From NCBI RefSeq assembly GCF_014493765.1, contig NZ_JACTVJ010000035.1, positions 1-64,000 of the forward strand: a DNA stretch of 64,000 nt, written 5' to 3'. The first letter of the stretch is position 1; every line of letters begins with the position of its first letter. This DNA is from Streptomyces polyasparticus (lineage in GTDB: Bacteria; Actinomycetota; Actinomycetes; Streptomycetales; Streptomycetaceae). The notes beneath the pieces were generated by a model. That model was not told where the DNA came from and made no database searches. It worked only from the letters and a program-made list of their open reading frames with translations. The position numbers were made by a program, and so were the translations under genes. Positions 39,741 through 48,691 of the stretch are shown here, one piece after another.

Positions 39741-40361
39741 GTGCGTTTTCGTCTGACCCCCAGGGAGACGAGCTTCTACGACATGTTCGCGGCTTCCGCG
39801 GACAACATCGTGACGGGCTCGAAGCTCCTCATGGAACTGCTCGGGGCGGATTCCTCCGCCCGGGCCGAGATCGCAGAGCGTATGCGGGCCGCGGAGCACG
39901 CGGGAGACGACGCCACGCATGCGATCTTCCACCAGCTGAACTCCTCCTTCATCACGCCCTTCGACCGCGAGGACATCTACAACCTCGCGTCCTGCCTCGA
40001 CGACATCATGGACTTCATGGAAGAGGCCGTCGACCTCGTCGTCCTCTACAACGTCGAAGAGCTGCCCAAGGGCGTCGAGCAGCAGATCGAGGTGCTCGCC
40101 CGCGCCGCCGAGCTGACCGCCGAGGCCATGCCGCACCTGCGGACCATGGACAACCTCACGGAGTACTGGATCGAGGTCAACCGTCTGGAGAACCAGGCCG
40201 ACCAGATCCACCGCAAGCTCCTCGCCCACCTCTTCAACGGCAAGTACGACGCCATCGAGGTGCTCAAGCTCAAGCAGATCGTCGATGTGCTCGAGGAGGC
40301 GGCCGACGCGTTCGAGCACGTCGCCAACACCGTGGAGACCATCGCGGTCAAGGAGTCCTGA
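39741..40361 (+). CDS. DUF47/PhoU-like accessory protein of the Pit transporter
   Basis: 206 aa, GTG start (39741). An all-helical PhoU-like protein of the DUF47 family: RFRLTPRETSFYDMFA, then ADNIVTGSKLLMELLG, HAIFHQLNSSFITPFDREDI and LDDIMDFMEEAVDLVVLYN. The acidic ED..L..D clusters can bind metal. DUF47 proteins pair with Pit and restrain phosphate uptake. The Pit gene follows after 6 bp. From memory it corresponds to SCO4137. Confidence 0.93.
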   Translation: MRFRLTPRETSFYDMFAASADNIVTGSKLLMELLGADSSARAEIAERMRAAEHAGDDATHAIFHQLNSSFITPFDREDIYNLASCLDDIMDFMEEAVDLVVLYNVEELPKGVEQQIEVLARAAELTAEAMPHLRTMDNLTEYWIEVNRLENQADQIHRKLLAHLFNGKYDAIEVLKLKQIVDVLEEAADAFEHVANTVETIAVKES

Positions 40362-40367
40362 GGCTTC

Positions 40368-41366
40368 GTGGACACCTTCGCTCTGGTCGTCACCATCGGT
40401 GTCGCCCTCTTCTTCACGTATACGAACGGCTTTCACGACTCCGCGAACGCCATCGCCACATCGGTCTCCACGCGTGCGCTGACGCCTCGTGCGGCGCTCG
40501 CGATGGCCGCGGTGATGAACCTCGCGGGTGCCTTCCTGGGCAGCGGGATCGCGAAGACCGTCTCCGAGGGCATCATCGAGACGCCGCACGGCAACAGGGG
40601 CATGTGGATCCTGTTCGCCGGCCTGGTCGGCGCGATCGTCTGGAACCTCATCACCTGGTACTTCGGGCTGCCCTCGTCGTCCTCGCACGCCCTGTTCGGC
40701 GGCCTGGTGGGCGCGGCGCTCGCGGGCGGGATCGGGGTCATCTGGTCCGGTGTGATCGAGAAGATCGTCATCCCGATGTTCATCTCGCCGGTCGTCGGTC
40801 TGATCGCGGGCTATCTGGTGATGGTCGCGATCATGTGGATGTTCCGTAAGTCCAACCCGCACAAGGCCAAGCGCGGCTTCCGTATCGCGCAGACGGTGTC
40901 CGCGGCCGGCATGGCGCTCGGGCACGGTCTGCAGGATGCGCAGAAGACCATGGGCATCGTGGTGATGGCCCTGGTCATCGCCGATGTCGAGGCCCCCGGC
41001 GACCCGATCCCCATCTGGGTGAAGGTCTCCTGTGCGGTGATGCTGTCGCTCGGTACGTACGCGGGTGGCTGGCGCATCATGCGGACGCTCGGCCGCAAGA
41101 TCATCGAGCTGGATCCGCCGCAGGGGTTCGCGGCCGAGACGACGGGCGCGGGCATCATGTTCACGACCGCGTTCATCTTCCACGCGCCGATCTCGACCAC
41201 GCATGTGATCACGTCCGCGATCATGGGTGTGGGGGCGACGAAGCGGGTCAACGCGGTCCGCTGGGGTGTCGCCAAGAACATCATCCTGGGCTGGTTCATC
41301 ACCATGCCGGCCGCGGCGCTGGTCGCCGCGCTGAGCTTCTGGCTGGTGAACCTGGCGTTCCTGTAA
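40368..41366 (+). CDS. pit: Low-affinity inorganic phosphate transporter, Pit family
   Basis: 332 aa, GTG start 6 bp after the DUF47 stop. About ten membrane helices in two inverted halves. The Pit signature appears in both: TNGFHDSANAIATSV and AHGLQDAQKTMGI (GHGLQDAQK), with LPSSSSHALFGGLVG and PISTTHVITSAIMGVGA as the paired SSSH/STTH loops. It imports metal-phosphate with protons. It corresponds to pitH2 in S. coelicolor from memory. A strong terminator follows at 41390. Confidence 0.96.
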   Translation: MDTFALVVTIGVALFFTYTNGFHDSANAIATSVSTRALTPRAALAMAAVMNLAGAFLGSGIAKTVSEGIIETPHGNRGMWILFAGLVGAIVWNLITWYFGLPSSSSHALFGGLVGAALAGGIGVIWSGVIEKIVIPMFISPVVGLIAGYLVMVAIMWMFRKSNPHKAKRGFRIAQTVSAAGMALGHGLQDAQKTMGIVVMALVIADVEAPGDPIPIWVKVSCAVMLSLGTYAGGWRIMRTLGRKIIELDPPQGFAAETTGAGIMFTTAFIFHAPISTTHVITSAIMGVGATKRVNAVRWGVAKNIILGWFITMPAAALVAALSFWLVNLAFL

Positions 41367-41389
41367 CGCCTCGCTTTTCTCGTACGGCC

Positions 41390-41425
41390 ACGGGGCCGGT
41401 CCTTCTGCGGAGGGGCCGGCCCCGT
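41390..41425. terminator. Terminator between pit and vapC
   Basis: Arms ACGGGGCCGG (41390-41399) and CCGGCCCCGT (41416-41425) form a perfect 10-bp stem between the convergent pit and vapC genes. Confidence 0.85.
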
Positions 41426-41447
41426 TCGTGTGCCGCCGGGGCCCGCG

Positions 41448-41882
41448 CTACAGGTCGTCCGGCAGCAGACGGAACGCCGCGTGGTTCGTCAGCGGGCGCA
41501 GGACGCGGAAGTCTCGCCGGTCGAGGGTGAGGATCGCGTCGGTGTCGTACTCCTCTGCCAAGGCCACGTTCACCGAGTCCACCAGATCCAGGCGCAGATC
41601 CTGGTATCGGGCGCGTACGTTCAGGGCGGTGTCCAGGAGACCAGGGGTGGTGTCGGCGAGGGCCATGCGCAGCCCCGCCACCTGTCGGGTGATCGCGTTC
41701 ACGATCGCGTCGGCCGTCTTGTGCCCGGCGCGGCTGACGGCGACCTGGTGGATCTCGGTCAGTGCGAGCGGGCTGATGACCAGCAGGCTCGCGGCATTGG
41801 CCGCGCGGCGAGAGGCTTCGTAGTCCTTGCCGGTGTGATCGAACAGGGACAGGACGCCGGAGGTGTCGGCGATGACGATCAT
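41448..41882 (-). CDS. vapC: VapC-like PIN-domain ribonuclease toxin
   Basis: 144 aa. The PIN fold starts MIVIADTSGVLSLFD with catalytic D6. Further acidic residues are present in LALTEIHQVAVS (E) and in the C-terminal LDLVDSVNVALAEEYDTDAILTLDRRDF region by position, where two or three Asp complete the metal site. VapC toxins cut tRNA or rRNA. The start overlaps the antitoxin stop as ATGA. The module lies between conserved pit and pst genes and is bounded by terminators. Confidence 0.92.
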   Translation of the reverse strand: MIVIADTSGVLSLFDHTGKDYEASRRAANAASLLVISPLALTEIHQVAVSRAGHKTADAIVNAITRQVAGLRMALADTTPGLLDTALNVRARYQDLRLDLVDSVNVALAEEYDTDAILTLDRRDFRVLRPLTNHAAFRLLPDDL

Positions 41883-42124
41883 GCGTTGCGTGCCTGGCGC
41901 TCCGCGACCCCTTGCGTCACTGCCTTGCGGATCTCGTCACGGGTGACGGGATCTCCGCCCAGGTCGAACGACGGCAGGTCCATCGGCTCCTCCCACTTGC
42001 GGTGGCGCATCAGGTAGAGGCGTACGGCGTCGCGGGTGATGTCCTGCTTCGAGCGCCCCTCGGTCGCGGCCTGTTGCGCGAGCGCGGTCTCTTCTGCCTC
42101 GGGCAGTCGCATAGTCCATGCCAT
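41879..42124 (-). CDS. vapB: VapB-like ribbon-helix-helix antitoxin
   Basis: 81 aa. The RHH DNA-binding fold is at the N-terminus: TMRLPEAEETALAQQAATEG and RSKQDITRDAVRLYLM. The acidic/hydrophobic C-terminus (MDLPSFDLGGDPVTRDEIRK) would wrap the toxin. A perfect 8-bp palindrome lies 9 bp upstream of the start and is likely its operator. Autoregulation by the VapBC complex is usual. Confidence 0.92.
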   Translation of the reverse strand: MAWTMRLPEAEETALAQQAATEGRSKQDITRDAVRLYLMRHRKWEEPMDLPSFDLGGDPVTRDEIRKAVTQGVAERQARNA

Positions 42125-42132
42125 ACGGAGAT

Positions 42133-42150
42133 GATACCAAGTTTGGTATC
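42133..42150. promoter_or_regulatory. VapB operator palindrome
   Basis: GATACCAA-GT-TTGGTATC is a perfect palindrome with a 2-bp centre, directly upstream of vapB. It is AT-rich compared with the surroundings and probably overlaps the promoter. Confidence 0.82.
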
Positions 42151-42192
42151 AGTGGCCACGGGAATGCGGCGCCCCGTACGTACAAGAAGAGA

Positions 42193-42222
42193 ACCCGCCC
42201 CCGAGCGAACTCGGGGGCGGGT
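42193..42222 (-). terminator. Terminator of the pst operon
   Basis: A perfect 13-bp stem (ACCCGCCCCCGAG with CTCGGGGGCGGGT) capped by a CGAA tetraloop. It lies 56 bp downstream of the pstB stop on the minus strand and upstream of vapBC. Confidence 0.92.
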
Positions 42223-42277
42223 CCGGGCCGTGCGGTGGCACCGCCATGCAGCACCGCACAGCAGATCAGGGGCAGGC

Positions 42278-43054
42278 CTAGCCGAAGCGGCCGGAGATGT
42301 AGTCCTCCGTGGCCTGGACCGACGGGTTGGAGAAGATGCGCTCCGTGTCGTCGATCTCGATGAGCCGGCCGGGCTGGCCGACCGCCGAGAGGTTGAAGAA
42401 CGCGGTGCGGTCCGAGACACGGGCCGCCTGCTGCATGTTGTGCGTCACGATGACGATCGTGAACCGCTCCTTGAGCTCACCGATCAGGTCCTCGATCGCG
42501 AGGGTCGAGATCGGGTCGAGGGCCGAGCAGGGCTCGTCCATGAGCAGGACCTGCGGCTCCACCGCGATGGCGCGGGCGATGCAGAGGCGCTGCTGCTGAC
42601 CGCCGGAGAGGCCGGAGCCCGGCTTGTTCAGGCGGTCCTTGACCTCGTTCCAGAGGTTGGCGCCGCGCAGGGACTTCTCCACCACGTCGGCCAGCTCGGC
42701 CTTCTTGTAGTTGCCGTTCAGGCGCAGGCCGGCCGCCACGTTGTCGAAGATCGACATGGTGGGGAAGGGGTTCGGGCGCTGGAAGACCATGCCGATCGTG
42801 CGGCGCACGTTCACCGGGTCCACGGCGGAGGCGTACAGGTCCTCGCCGTCCAGCATGACCTTGCCCTCGACGCGGCCGCCGGGGGTGACCTCGTGCATAC
42901 GGTTCAGGGTCCGCAGGAAGGTCGACTTGCCGCAGCCGGAGGGGCCGATGAAGGCCGTCACCGAGCGGGGCTCGACCGTCATCGAGATGTCTTCGATCGC
43001 CTTGTGGGATCCGTAGTAGGCGGTCAGCCCGCCGACGTCGATTCGCTTGGCCAT
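42278..43054 (-). CDS. pstB: Phosphate ABC transporter ATPase PstB
   Basis: 258 aa from ATG 43054 ([15 protein letters not shown]), the usual PstB length. Walker [10 protein letters not shown], the PstB-typical [11 protein letters not shown]-loop [15 protein letters not shown], signature [16 protein letters not shown], Walker [14 protein letters not shown]. Provides energy for high-affinity phosphate import through PstA/PstC. Last gene of pstSCAB; a strong terminator follows. Confidence 0.97.
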   Translation of the reverse strand: MAKRIDVGGLTAYYGSHKAIEDISMTVEPRSVTAFIGPSGCGKSTFLRTLNRMHEVTPGGRVEGKVMLDGEDLYASAVDPVNVRRTIGMVFQRPNPFPTMSIFDNVAAGLRLNGNYKKAELADVVEKSLRGANLWNEVKDRLNKPGSGLSGGQQQRLCIARAIAVEPQVLLMDEPCSALDPISTLAIEDLIGELKERFTIVIVTHNMQQAARVSDRTAFFNLSAVGQPGRLIEIDDTERIFSNPSVQATEDYISGRFG

Positions 43055-43127
43055 GTCAATCACTGCTTCTTTCGGAAGGTCTTGCGAGAGGTCGCTGAGC
43101 GGCTCCGTGGGGAGCCTCATGGCCGCG

Positions 43128-44192
43128 TCAGCGGCCCGTCTTGGGGGCCTTCCAGCGGGCGATACCGCGGGCCACCAGGTTGAGAACCATGATCAGGATG
43201 ATGAGGGTGAGGGCCGCCGCCCACGCCCGGTCGTAGGCCGCGGGGGAGCCGGCGCTGTTCGCGTACTGCTGGTAGATGTACAGCGGCAGCGAGGCCTGCG
43301 GGCCTTCGAACGGGTTGGTGTTGATCAGCGGGTTGCCCCAGACCAGGAGCAGCACGGGGGCCGTCTCACCGGCGATACGGGCCACCGCCAGCATCACACC
43401 GGTCGTGATGCCGCCGATCGAGGTCGGCAGGACCACCTTGAGGATCGTGCGCCACTTCGGGACACCGAGCGCGAGCGATGCCTCGCGCAGCTCGTTCGGG
43501 ACGAGCTTCAGCATCTCCTCGGTGGAGCGCACCACCACCGGCATCATCAGGATCGCGAGGGCCATGGCGCCGGCGAAGCCGGAGTAGCCCTGGCCGAGGA
43601 TCAGGATCCAGAAGCTGAGGATGAACAGACCGGCGACGATCGACGGGATGCCCGTCATGACGTCGACGAAGAACGTGACGGCCTTGGCGAGCTTGCCGCG
43701 GCCGTACTCGACCAGGTAGATCGCGGTGAGCAGACCGACCGGGACGGCCATCAGGGTGGCCAGACCCACCTGCTCCAGGGTGCCGATGAGGGCGTGGTAG
43801 ATACCGCCGCCGACGTCGGTGTCCGCGAGGACGCCCATCGAGGTGGTCAGGAAGTACGTGTCGAGGACCTTGATGCCACGGGCCACCGTCTCCCAGATCA
43901 GGGAGACCAGCGGGATCACCGCGAGCAGGAACGCGACCCAGACGACGCTGGTGGCGATCCGGTCCTTGGCCTGCCGGCCGCCCTCGATCTTCGCGGCCAG
44001 GAGGTAGGTCACCGCGACGAACAGGATCGCGGCGATCAGACCCCACTGGATACGGCTGTCGAGACCGCCCGCGAGACCGATGCCGCAGCCCGCGGCGACC
44101 GATCCGGCGGCGATGACATACGGGGCCCACTTGGGCAGACGCGCGCCCTGGAGGGTGCTCGCCGGCTGCTTGGTGTTGATCGCGTGGCTCAT
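43128..44192 (-). CDS. pstA: Phosphate ABC transporter permease PstA
   Basis: 354 aa with a hydrophobic N-terminal extension of two or three helices before the standard PstA permease core (about 100-345). The EAA-type loop facing PstB is [22 protein letters not shown] by position ([16 protein letters not shown]). The start overlaps the pstC stop by 4 bp (ATGA). It forms the channel with PstC. The pstB start follows 73 bp downstream. Confidence 0.96.
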   Translation of the reverse strand: MSHAINTKQPASTLQGARLPKWAPYVIAAGSVAAGCGIGLAGGLDSRIQWGLIAAILFVAVTYLLAAKIEGGRQAKDRIATSVVWVAFLLAVIPLVSLIWETVARGIKVLDTYFLTTSMGVLADTDVGGGIYHALIGTLEQVGLATLMAVPVGLLTAIYLVEYGRGKLAKAVTFFVDVMTGIPSIVAGLFILSFWILILGQGYSGFAGAMALAILMMPVVVRSTEEMLKLVPNELREASLALGVPKWRTILKVVLPTSIGGITTGVMLAVARIAGETAPVLLLVWGNPLINTNPFEGPQASLPLYIYQQYANSAGSPAAYDRAWAAALTLIILIMVLNLVARGIARWKAPKTGR

Positions 44193-45196
44193 GCGTTGGC
44201 CCCCGAGTACTCCTTGCGGCGGGCGATGATCGCGCGGGCCGCGCCGTTCACCAGCAGCGTGATGACGAAGAGCACCAGGCCCGACGCGATCAGCGCGTCA
44301 CGGCCCTGCTCGCTCGCCTCGGCGAACTTGCTGGCGATGTTCTGGGCGAAGGTGCCGCCGCCCGGGTCCAGGACGCTGGCGTTGATGAGGAAGCTCGGGG
44401 AGAGCACCGTGGCGACGGCCATCGTCTCGCCGAGCGCGCGGCCGAGGCCCAGCATCGAGGCGGAGATGATGCCCGAGCGGCCGAACGGCAGGACCGACAT
44501 CCGGATGACCTCCCAGCGGGTCGCGCCGAGCGCGAGCGCCGCTTCCTGGTGCATCTGGGGGGCCTGCTTGAAGACCTCACGGCTCACGTTGGTGATGATC
44601 GGCAGGATCATGATCGCGAGCAGGATGCCCACGGTGAGCAGCGAGCGCGGGGCGCCGCCCTGCCACTCGAGGATTCCGGTCCAGCCGAAGTAGTCGTTCA
44701 GCCAGCTGTAGACGCCGGTCAGGTGCGGCACCAGGAAGAGGGCGCCCCACAGGCCGTACACGATGGAGGGCACCGCGGCGAGCAGGTCGATCACGTAGGC
44801 GATCGGACCGCTCAGCTTGCGCGGCGCATAGTGCGTGATGAAGAGCGCGATGCCCACGGCGATCGGGACCGCGATGATCATCGCGATGATCGAGGAGACG
44901 ACCGTGCCGAAGGCCAGGACCGCGATGCCGAAGACCGGCGGAACGGCGTTGGCGTTCCACTCGAAGGTCGTCAGGAAGTTGCCCTCGTTCTCCGACAGGA
45001 CGATCGAGGCGCGGTAGGTCAGGAAGGCCGCGATGGCGGCCATGATCAGCAGGAGCAGGATGCCGGACCCGCGGGAGAGACCGAGGAAGATCCGGTCACC
45101 GGGTCGGGTGGCGCCGCGCGCTGCGGCCTTGGTCGGCAGGGGAGCCGGCCTCGTGTCCTGCGGTGGGGGAGGTGCGGTGGTGGGTGATATGTCCAT
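44189..45196 (-). CDS. pstC: Phosphate ABC transporter permease PstC
   Basis: 335 aa, six-helix permease after a proline-rich, charged N-terminus. The PstB contact loop is QEAALALGATRWEVIRMSVL by position (HQEAALALGATRWE). The start is 147 bp after pstS; that gap contains a 16-bp direct repeat (45234-45276) rather than a gene. Coupled with pstA by a 4-bp overlap. Confidence 0.96.
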   Translation of the reverse strand: MDISPTTAPPPPQDTRPAPLPTKAAARGATRPGDRIFLGLSRGSGILLLLIMAAIAAFLTYRASIVLSENEGNFLTTFEWNANAVPPVFGIAVLAFGTVVSSIIAMIIAVPIAVGIALFITHYAPRKLSGPIAYVIDLLAAVPSIVYGLWGALFLVPHLTGVYSWLNDYFGWTGILEWQGGAPRSLLTVGILLAIMILPIITNVSREVFKQAPQMHQEAALALGATRWEVIRMSVLPFGRSGIISASMLGLGRALGETMAVATVLSPSFLINASVLDPGGGTFAQNIASKFAEASEQGRDALIASGLVLFVITLLVNGAARAIIARRKEYSGANA

Positions 45197-45233
45197 GGGA
45201 GTCTCCGGTCTGCGGAGCGGCAGTGCGAGCTGC

Positions 45234-45276
45234 GGGCTGCTGCTCCTGGAGCGGCGGCGTGGGCTGCTGCTCCTGG
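45234..45276. repeat. 16-bp direct repeat in the pstS-pstC spacer
   Basis: GGGCTGCTGCTCCTGG occurs at 45234-45249 and 45261-45276, identical, with a 27-bp pitch. The spacer is transcribed in the pst operon. A role in mRNA processing that lets pstS outrun the distal genes is possible but not shown. Confidence 0.5.
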
Positions 45277-45343
45277 CGGCGGTGCACCGGACGGTGCGGG
45301 CCGGCGGTCACGTGGAGCGACCGCCGGGCCGCACTCGGTTCCA

Positions 45344-46471
45344 TTAGCTCAGGGCGGCGACGGTCTCGCGCACCTTGGCGTTGATCTCGGCCGGGATCGG
45401 GGCGTAGCCCTGCTTCTTCAGCTCGGCCTGGCCGTCCTCGCTGGCGGCGTAGCCGAGGAAGGACTTGGTGGCGGCCAGGGTCTCGGCCTTGTTGCCCTTC
45501 TCGCAGACGATCTCGTACGTCACCAGGGTGATCGGGTAGGCACCCTCGGCCTTGGTGGCGTAGTTGAGCTCAAGGGCGAGGTCCTTGCCCTTGCCGACGA
45601 CCTTGGCGTCGGCGATCGCCTTGGTGGCGTTGTCGACGGTGGCCTCGACCGGGGCGGCGGCACCGGTGTCGATCGCGACGGTCTGGATGCCGTCCTTGGC
45701 GTAGCTGAGCTCCATGTAGGAGATCGAGCCGGCGGTCTGCTTCACCTGCTGGGCGACACCGGAGGAACCCTGAGCGGACTGGCCGCCCTTCGGCTCCCAG
45801 GCCTTGCCCGGCTCGTACGGCCAGTTCGCCGGGGCGGCGGCCTTGAGGTACTTGGTGAGGTTGTCCGTGGTGCCGGACTCGTCCGAACGGTGGAACGCCT
45901 GGATCTTGGTGTCCGGGAGCTTGGCGTCGGGGTTGAGCTTCTTGATCGCCGCGTCGTCCCAGTTGGTGATCTTGTTGTTGAAGATGTCGGCCAGGGTCTT
46001 GGCGTCCAGGACCAGGTTGTCGACACCCGGGACGTTGTAGCCGACCGCGATCGGGCCGCCGACCATGGGCAGGTCGATGGCCTGGCTGTCCTTGCAGACC
46101 TTCTTCGACTCTTCGAGCTCCTCGGGCTTGAGGGCGGAGTCGGAGCCGGCGAAGGCGGTCTGGCCCTGCAGGAACGCGGTGACACCCGCGCCCGAACCCT
46201 CGGGCTTGTAGTTGATCTGCACGCCCTTGCAGGAGGCCGTGTACGTCTTGATCCAGGTCTGGATCGCGTTGGCCTGCGCGGAGGAGCCGTTGGCCAGGAG
46301 CTGGCCCTTGGCGTCGTCGCACTTGATGTTGGAGTTGGCCTTGGGGGTGCTGTCCGTGCCACCGGTTCCGCCGCTGGTGTCGTCCGAGCCGCACGCCGTG
46401 AGGGCCAGGGCGCCGGAGACGGCGAGAGCACCGAGGGTGAGGGCCCGCCGGTTCATGCGCTGAAGCTTCAC
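45344..46471 (-). CDS. pstS: Phosphate-binding lipoprotein PstS
   Basis: 375 aa, GTG start with AAGGAA upstream. Lipoprotein signal ending LTAC (C27). Phosphate-binding motifs of the PstS/PBP class are visible: NGSSAQANAIQTW, GSGAGVTAFLQGQTAFAGSD by parts, and FHRSDESGTTDNLTKYL. It captures phosphate outside the membrane for PstCAB. The promoter region carries a four-unit PHO box at 46629-46672, so PhoR-PhoP activation under phosphate limitation is expected. Confidence 0.97.
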   Translation of the reverse strand: MKLQRMNRRALTLGALAVSGALALTACGSDDTSGGTGGTDSTPKANSNIKCDDAKGQLLANGSSAQANAIQTWIKTYTASCKGVQINYKPEGSGAGVTAFLQGQTAFAGSDSALKPEELEESKKVCKDSQAIDLPMVGGPIAVGYNVPGVDNLVLDAKTLADIFNNKITNWDDAAIKKLNPDAKLPDTKIQAFHRSDESGTTDNLTKYLKAAAPANWPYEPGKAWEPKGGQSAQGSSGVAQQVKQTAGSISYMELSYAKDGIQTVAIDTGAAAPVEATVDNATKAIADAKVVGKGKDLALELNYATKAEGAYPITLVTYEIVCEKGNKAETLAATKSFLGYAASEDGQAELKKQGYAPIPAEINAKVRETVAALS

Positions 46472-46628
46472 TTTCGGGAGTTCCTTCCAGGAGCCGCCGT
46501 CTGTTGCAGCGGCGTGCGATGTCGTACGTGACGTCTGTGCGGCCCGCTGGAGGGCCCGTTCTTATCTCGGCGGGGTGCCTGCTGCGTTGTGCCAGCGACA
46601 CGCACCGCGTACAGCCGAAATTAGGCAG

Positions 46629-46672
46629 GGCAGGTGAAGCGGCCGATGGGCGAGAGTGAACGGGAGGTGAAC
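46629..46672 (-). promoter_or_regulatory. PHO box: four 11-bp direct repeat units upstream of pstS
   Basis: Read on the minus strand the units are GTTCACCTCCC (46662-46672), GTTCACTCTCG (46651-46661), CCCATCGGCCG (46640-46650) and CTTCACCTGCC (46629-46639). Spacing is exactly 11 bp. Units 1, 2 and 4 match the Streptomyces PhoP consensus GTTCACC; unit 3 is degenerate, as in many PhoP operators. The distance to the pstS start is about 158 bp. Confidence 0.9.
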
Positions 46673-46790
46673 CTACGCAGTCTGTGTGGTTAGGTCACGG
46701 GCCGATTACGGCGGAATCGGTCCGGGGGGTGTAGTGGGTCACATTCGGATCCGGCCGGGGTGGCTCTGTGCCCGTCTGGCGGTGGGGGCC

Positions 46791-46840
46791 GGTCTGGGGT
46801 GCTGCCTGTCCGGCGGCGTGTGGCGGTCTGGGGTGCTGCC
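46791..46840. repeat. Degenerate GC-rich repeats in the pstS-NUDIX gap
   Basis: GGTCTGGGGTGCTGCC occurs at 46791-46806 and 46825-46840 (34-bp pitch), surrounded by similar Gly/Thr-rich fragments. The gap 46681-47150 contains these repeats and an inverted repeat, and no gene I can support. Open frames there have biased low-complexity composition. Confidence 0.55.
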
Positions 46841-46888
46841 CGTTCGCTGGCGCTGCGCGTGCGGTTCGTTTTGGGGTCGGTGCCGGGC

Positions 46889-46974
46889 TGGGGTACCTGG
46901 TTTTCGGGCAATGTGGGCCGGTACCGAGGGACTCACGTTGGTGGTGACGGACCGCCCGAGAACCAGGCACCCCA
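46889..46974. repeat. 21-bp inverted repeat with 44-nt loop
   Basis: Left arm 46889-46909 (TGGGGTACCTGGTTTTCGGG plus C) and right arm 46954-46974 pair at 19 of 21 positions. It lies downstream of the NUDIX stop (47151, minus strand), so it may be a terminator; the loop is unusually large and a small mobile-element remnant is possible. Confidence 0.65.
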
Positions 46975-47150
46975 CCCCGTCCCCTCCGGCCGGTTCCGCG
47001 ACTGCAGGCCGGGTGGGCACCCCTGTCAGCCGGATCGCTGCGGGGCGGGAGGTGTCCCCTCCGGTCGCATCGCTGTGGGGCGGGTGGGGTTCGGCGTCGA
47101 TCCGCGGCGGAACAGGGGGCGCGAGCCGTACGACGGCGGCGAGCCGGCCG

Positions 47151-47570
47151 TCAGCGCAAGGAGCCCAGGACGCCCAGGAGCTCGTCGATCAAGGTGCGGT
47201 CGCGGGGCTGGGTGGCGCGGGAGCGGGCCGCCGAGGGGGACAGCCACAGGACGCGGTCGACCTCGCGGTTCGGCGTGAAGCGGCCGGACGTCGCCTCGGC
47301 CGCCCAGTAGTGGACGACCTTCGGGCGGCCGCCGGTGAAGTAGCTGACCGAGGGGAGGCGGGGGCCGGGAGTGCAGGTGTGGCCCGTTTCCTCCTCGACC
47401 TCGCGCAGCGCTCCGGCGAGGGGGTCCTCGCCGCGCTTGAGCTTGCCCTTCGGGTGCGACCAGTCGTCGTACTTGGGCCGGTGGACCAGGCAGATCTCCA
47501 GGGAGTCGTCCACCGGGGACGTACGCCACAGCACGCAGCCCGCCGCCCGGACGATGTCGGTGTCGGTCAT
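47151..47570 (-). CDS. NUDIX hydrolase
   Basis: 139 aa. The NUDIX box is complete: GKLKRGEDPLAGAL followed by REVEEETG (Gx5Ex7REUxEExGU). The N-terminal VRAAGCVLWRTSP and HRPKYDDWSHPKG are typical of the MutT/DiadA-like group next to polyphosphate genes. It lacks the C-terminal histidine phosphatase domain seen in mycobacterial MutT1. ATG 47570 overlaps the CHAD stop as ATGA. Likely substrates are dinucleoside polyphosphates or oxidised nucleotides. Confidence 0.94.
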   Translation of the reverse strand: MTDTDIVRAAGCVLWRTSPVDDSLEICLVHRPKYDDWSHPKGKLKRGEDPLAGALREVEEETGHTCTPGPRLPSVSYFTGGRPKVVHYWAAEATSGRFTPNREVDRVLWLSPSAARSRATQPRDRTLIDELLGVLGSLR

Positions 47571-48691
47571 GACAGGCTCACCGCCGAGGCGGAGCCCGCC
47601 CGCTGCCAGGCCCCCTTGAAGGCGAAGCGGGAGGCCTCGACCTCGTGGCGCTGGTCGGCGTGCAGGACGCCGAGGGCGTAGGCCGTGGCCGGGGCGATGC
47701 GGGGGGTGCGGGCCGCGGAGGACGCGGCGGCCGCCGCTTCCGCGGCGTCGCGGTGGCGGTCGAGGGCGTGGCTCGCCGCGACGAGGTGCGGGTCGAAGTC
47801 CCGTACGCCCAAGGCCTCTTGGGCGTAGCGGTGCAGTCGCAGGAGGAGGCGGACCTGGTGCCAGGGGGCGTCCTGGGATTCGGGGGCCGTGTCGGAGGAC
47901 AGGCCGTGGACCAGGGCCTCGGCGTTGTAGGGGTGGCCTGCCCGGACGAGCGGGAGTGCGCGGACCGCGTCCGTCAGGCGGGCCTCCACGTCCGCGGCGA
48001 ACGGCGCGAGCCGGTGGGCCGACGCGTCCTTGCGCAGCGGGACGTCGCTGGCCAGGACCGCGACCCCGTCCGCGACCGCGTGGAAGCGGGAGGAGCCGAG
48101 CGCTTGCAGTGCGGTGGAGTGGGCGCGGGTGCGGGCCAGCGTGAGCTGGCGGTCGAGCAGTGCGCCCGCCTTGGCCGCGCCCACCGTGAGCTGGCCCGTC
48201 GGGGAGGCGGAGGCCTGGGCCGGTACGGGGGCGGTGGAGCCCGCGAGGCGTTGCAGCGCGGTCAGGAGCCGCTCCAGACGCTCCGCGTAGGCGTGCTCGC
48301 GCGCCAACGTGCCGGACAGCCAGGCGAGTTCGGTGCGCAGCTCGTCCGACCAGGACGCGTCGAGCAGCGGCCGGAAGGTGTGCAGGGTGCCGCTGATCCG
48401 GCGGGCGGTGCGGCGCAGCGCCATCGCCGGGGCCGGGGCGTCCTCGACGCCGCTCTCGCGGTGGCGGCGCAGGGCGCGCAGGAAGTCGGTGGCCTGCGCC
48501 CGCAGGTACCGGGCGAGGTCTTCCGCGCCGCCTGAGGGAACCCCGCCCCCAGGAGCCCCGGCGCCGAGTGCCTCGAGGCCTGCGGCCCGGGCGCCCGGGG
48601 CTTCGCGGCCGCCGGCCCCTCCGCTCAGGGCCTCACGGCCGGCGGAGCCCCCGCCCAGGGGCCCGCCGCGATCAGGGTTTCGCTGAGCCAC
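47567..48691 (-). CDS. CHAD-domain protein
   Basis: 374 aa from GTG 48691 ([10 protein letters not shown]), which overlaps the ppk 3' end by 20 bp. A Gly/Ala-rich N-terminal linker with repeated GREA/GLEA units (about 10-55) is followed by two four-helix CHAD halves with conserved basic/histidine helices ([35 protein letters not shown]). CHAD domains bind polyphosphate. Its place between ppk and the NUDIX gene fits storage, tethering or turnover of polyP granules. Confidence 0.93.
   Translation of the reverse strand: MAQRNPDRGGPLGGGSAGREALSGGAGGREAPGARAAGLEALGAGAPGGGVPSGGAEDLARYLRAQATDFLRALRRHRESGVEDAPAPAMALRRTARRISGTLHTFRPLLDASWSDELRTELAWLSGTLAREHAYAERLERLLTALQRLAGSTAPVPAQASASPTGQLTVGAAKAGALLDRQLTLARTRAHSTALQALGSSRFHAVADGVAVLASDVPLRKDASAHRLAPFAADVEARLTDAVRALPLVRAGHPYNAEALVHGLSSDTAPESQDAPWHQVRLLLRLHRYAQEALGVRDFDPHLVAASHALDRHRDAAEAAAAASSAARTPRIAPATAYALGVLHADQRHEVEASRFAFKGAWQRAGSASAVSLS

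Noticed and set aside
39531-41204. 557-codon minus-strand frame over the DUF47 and Pit genes
   Set aside because: It is antisense to two well-recognised families and is made of Asp/His/Arg repeats typical of shadow frames.
46690-47020. Short minus-strand frames in the pstS-NUDIX gap
   Set aside because: Low-complexity Thr/Pro/Arg/Gln products of the local repeats, no ribosome site, no family.
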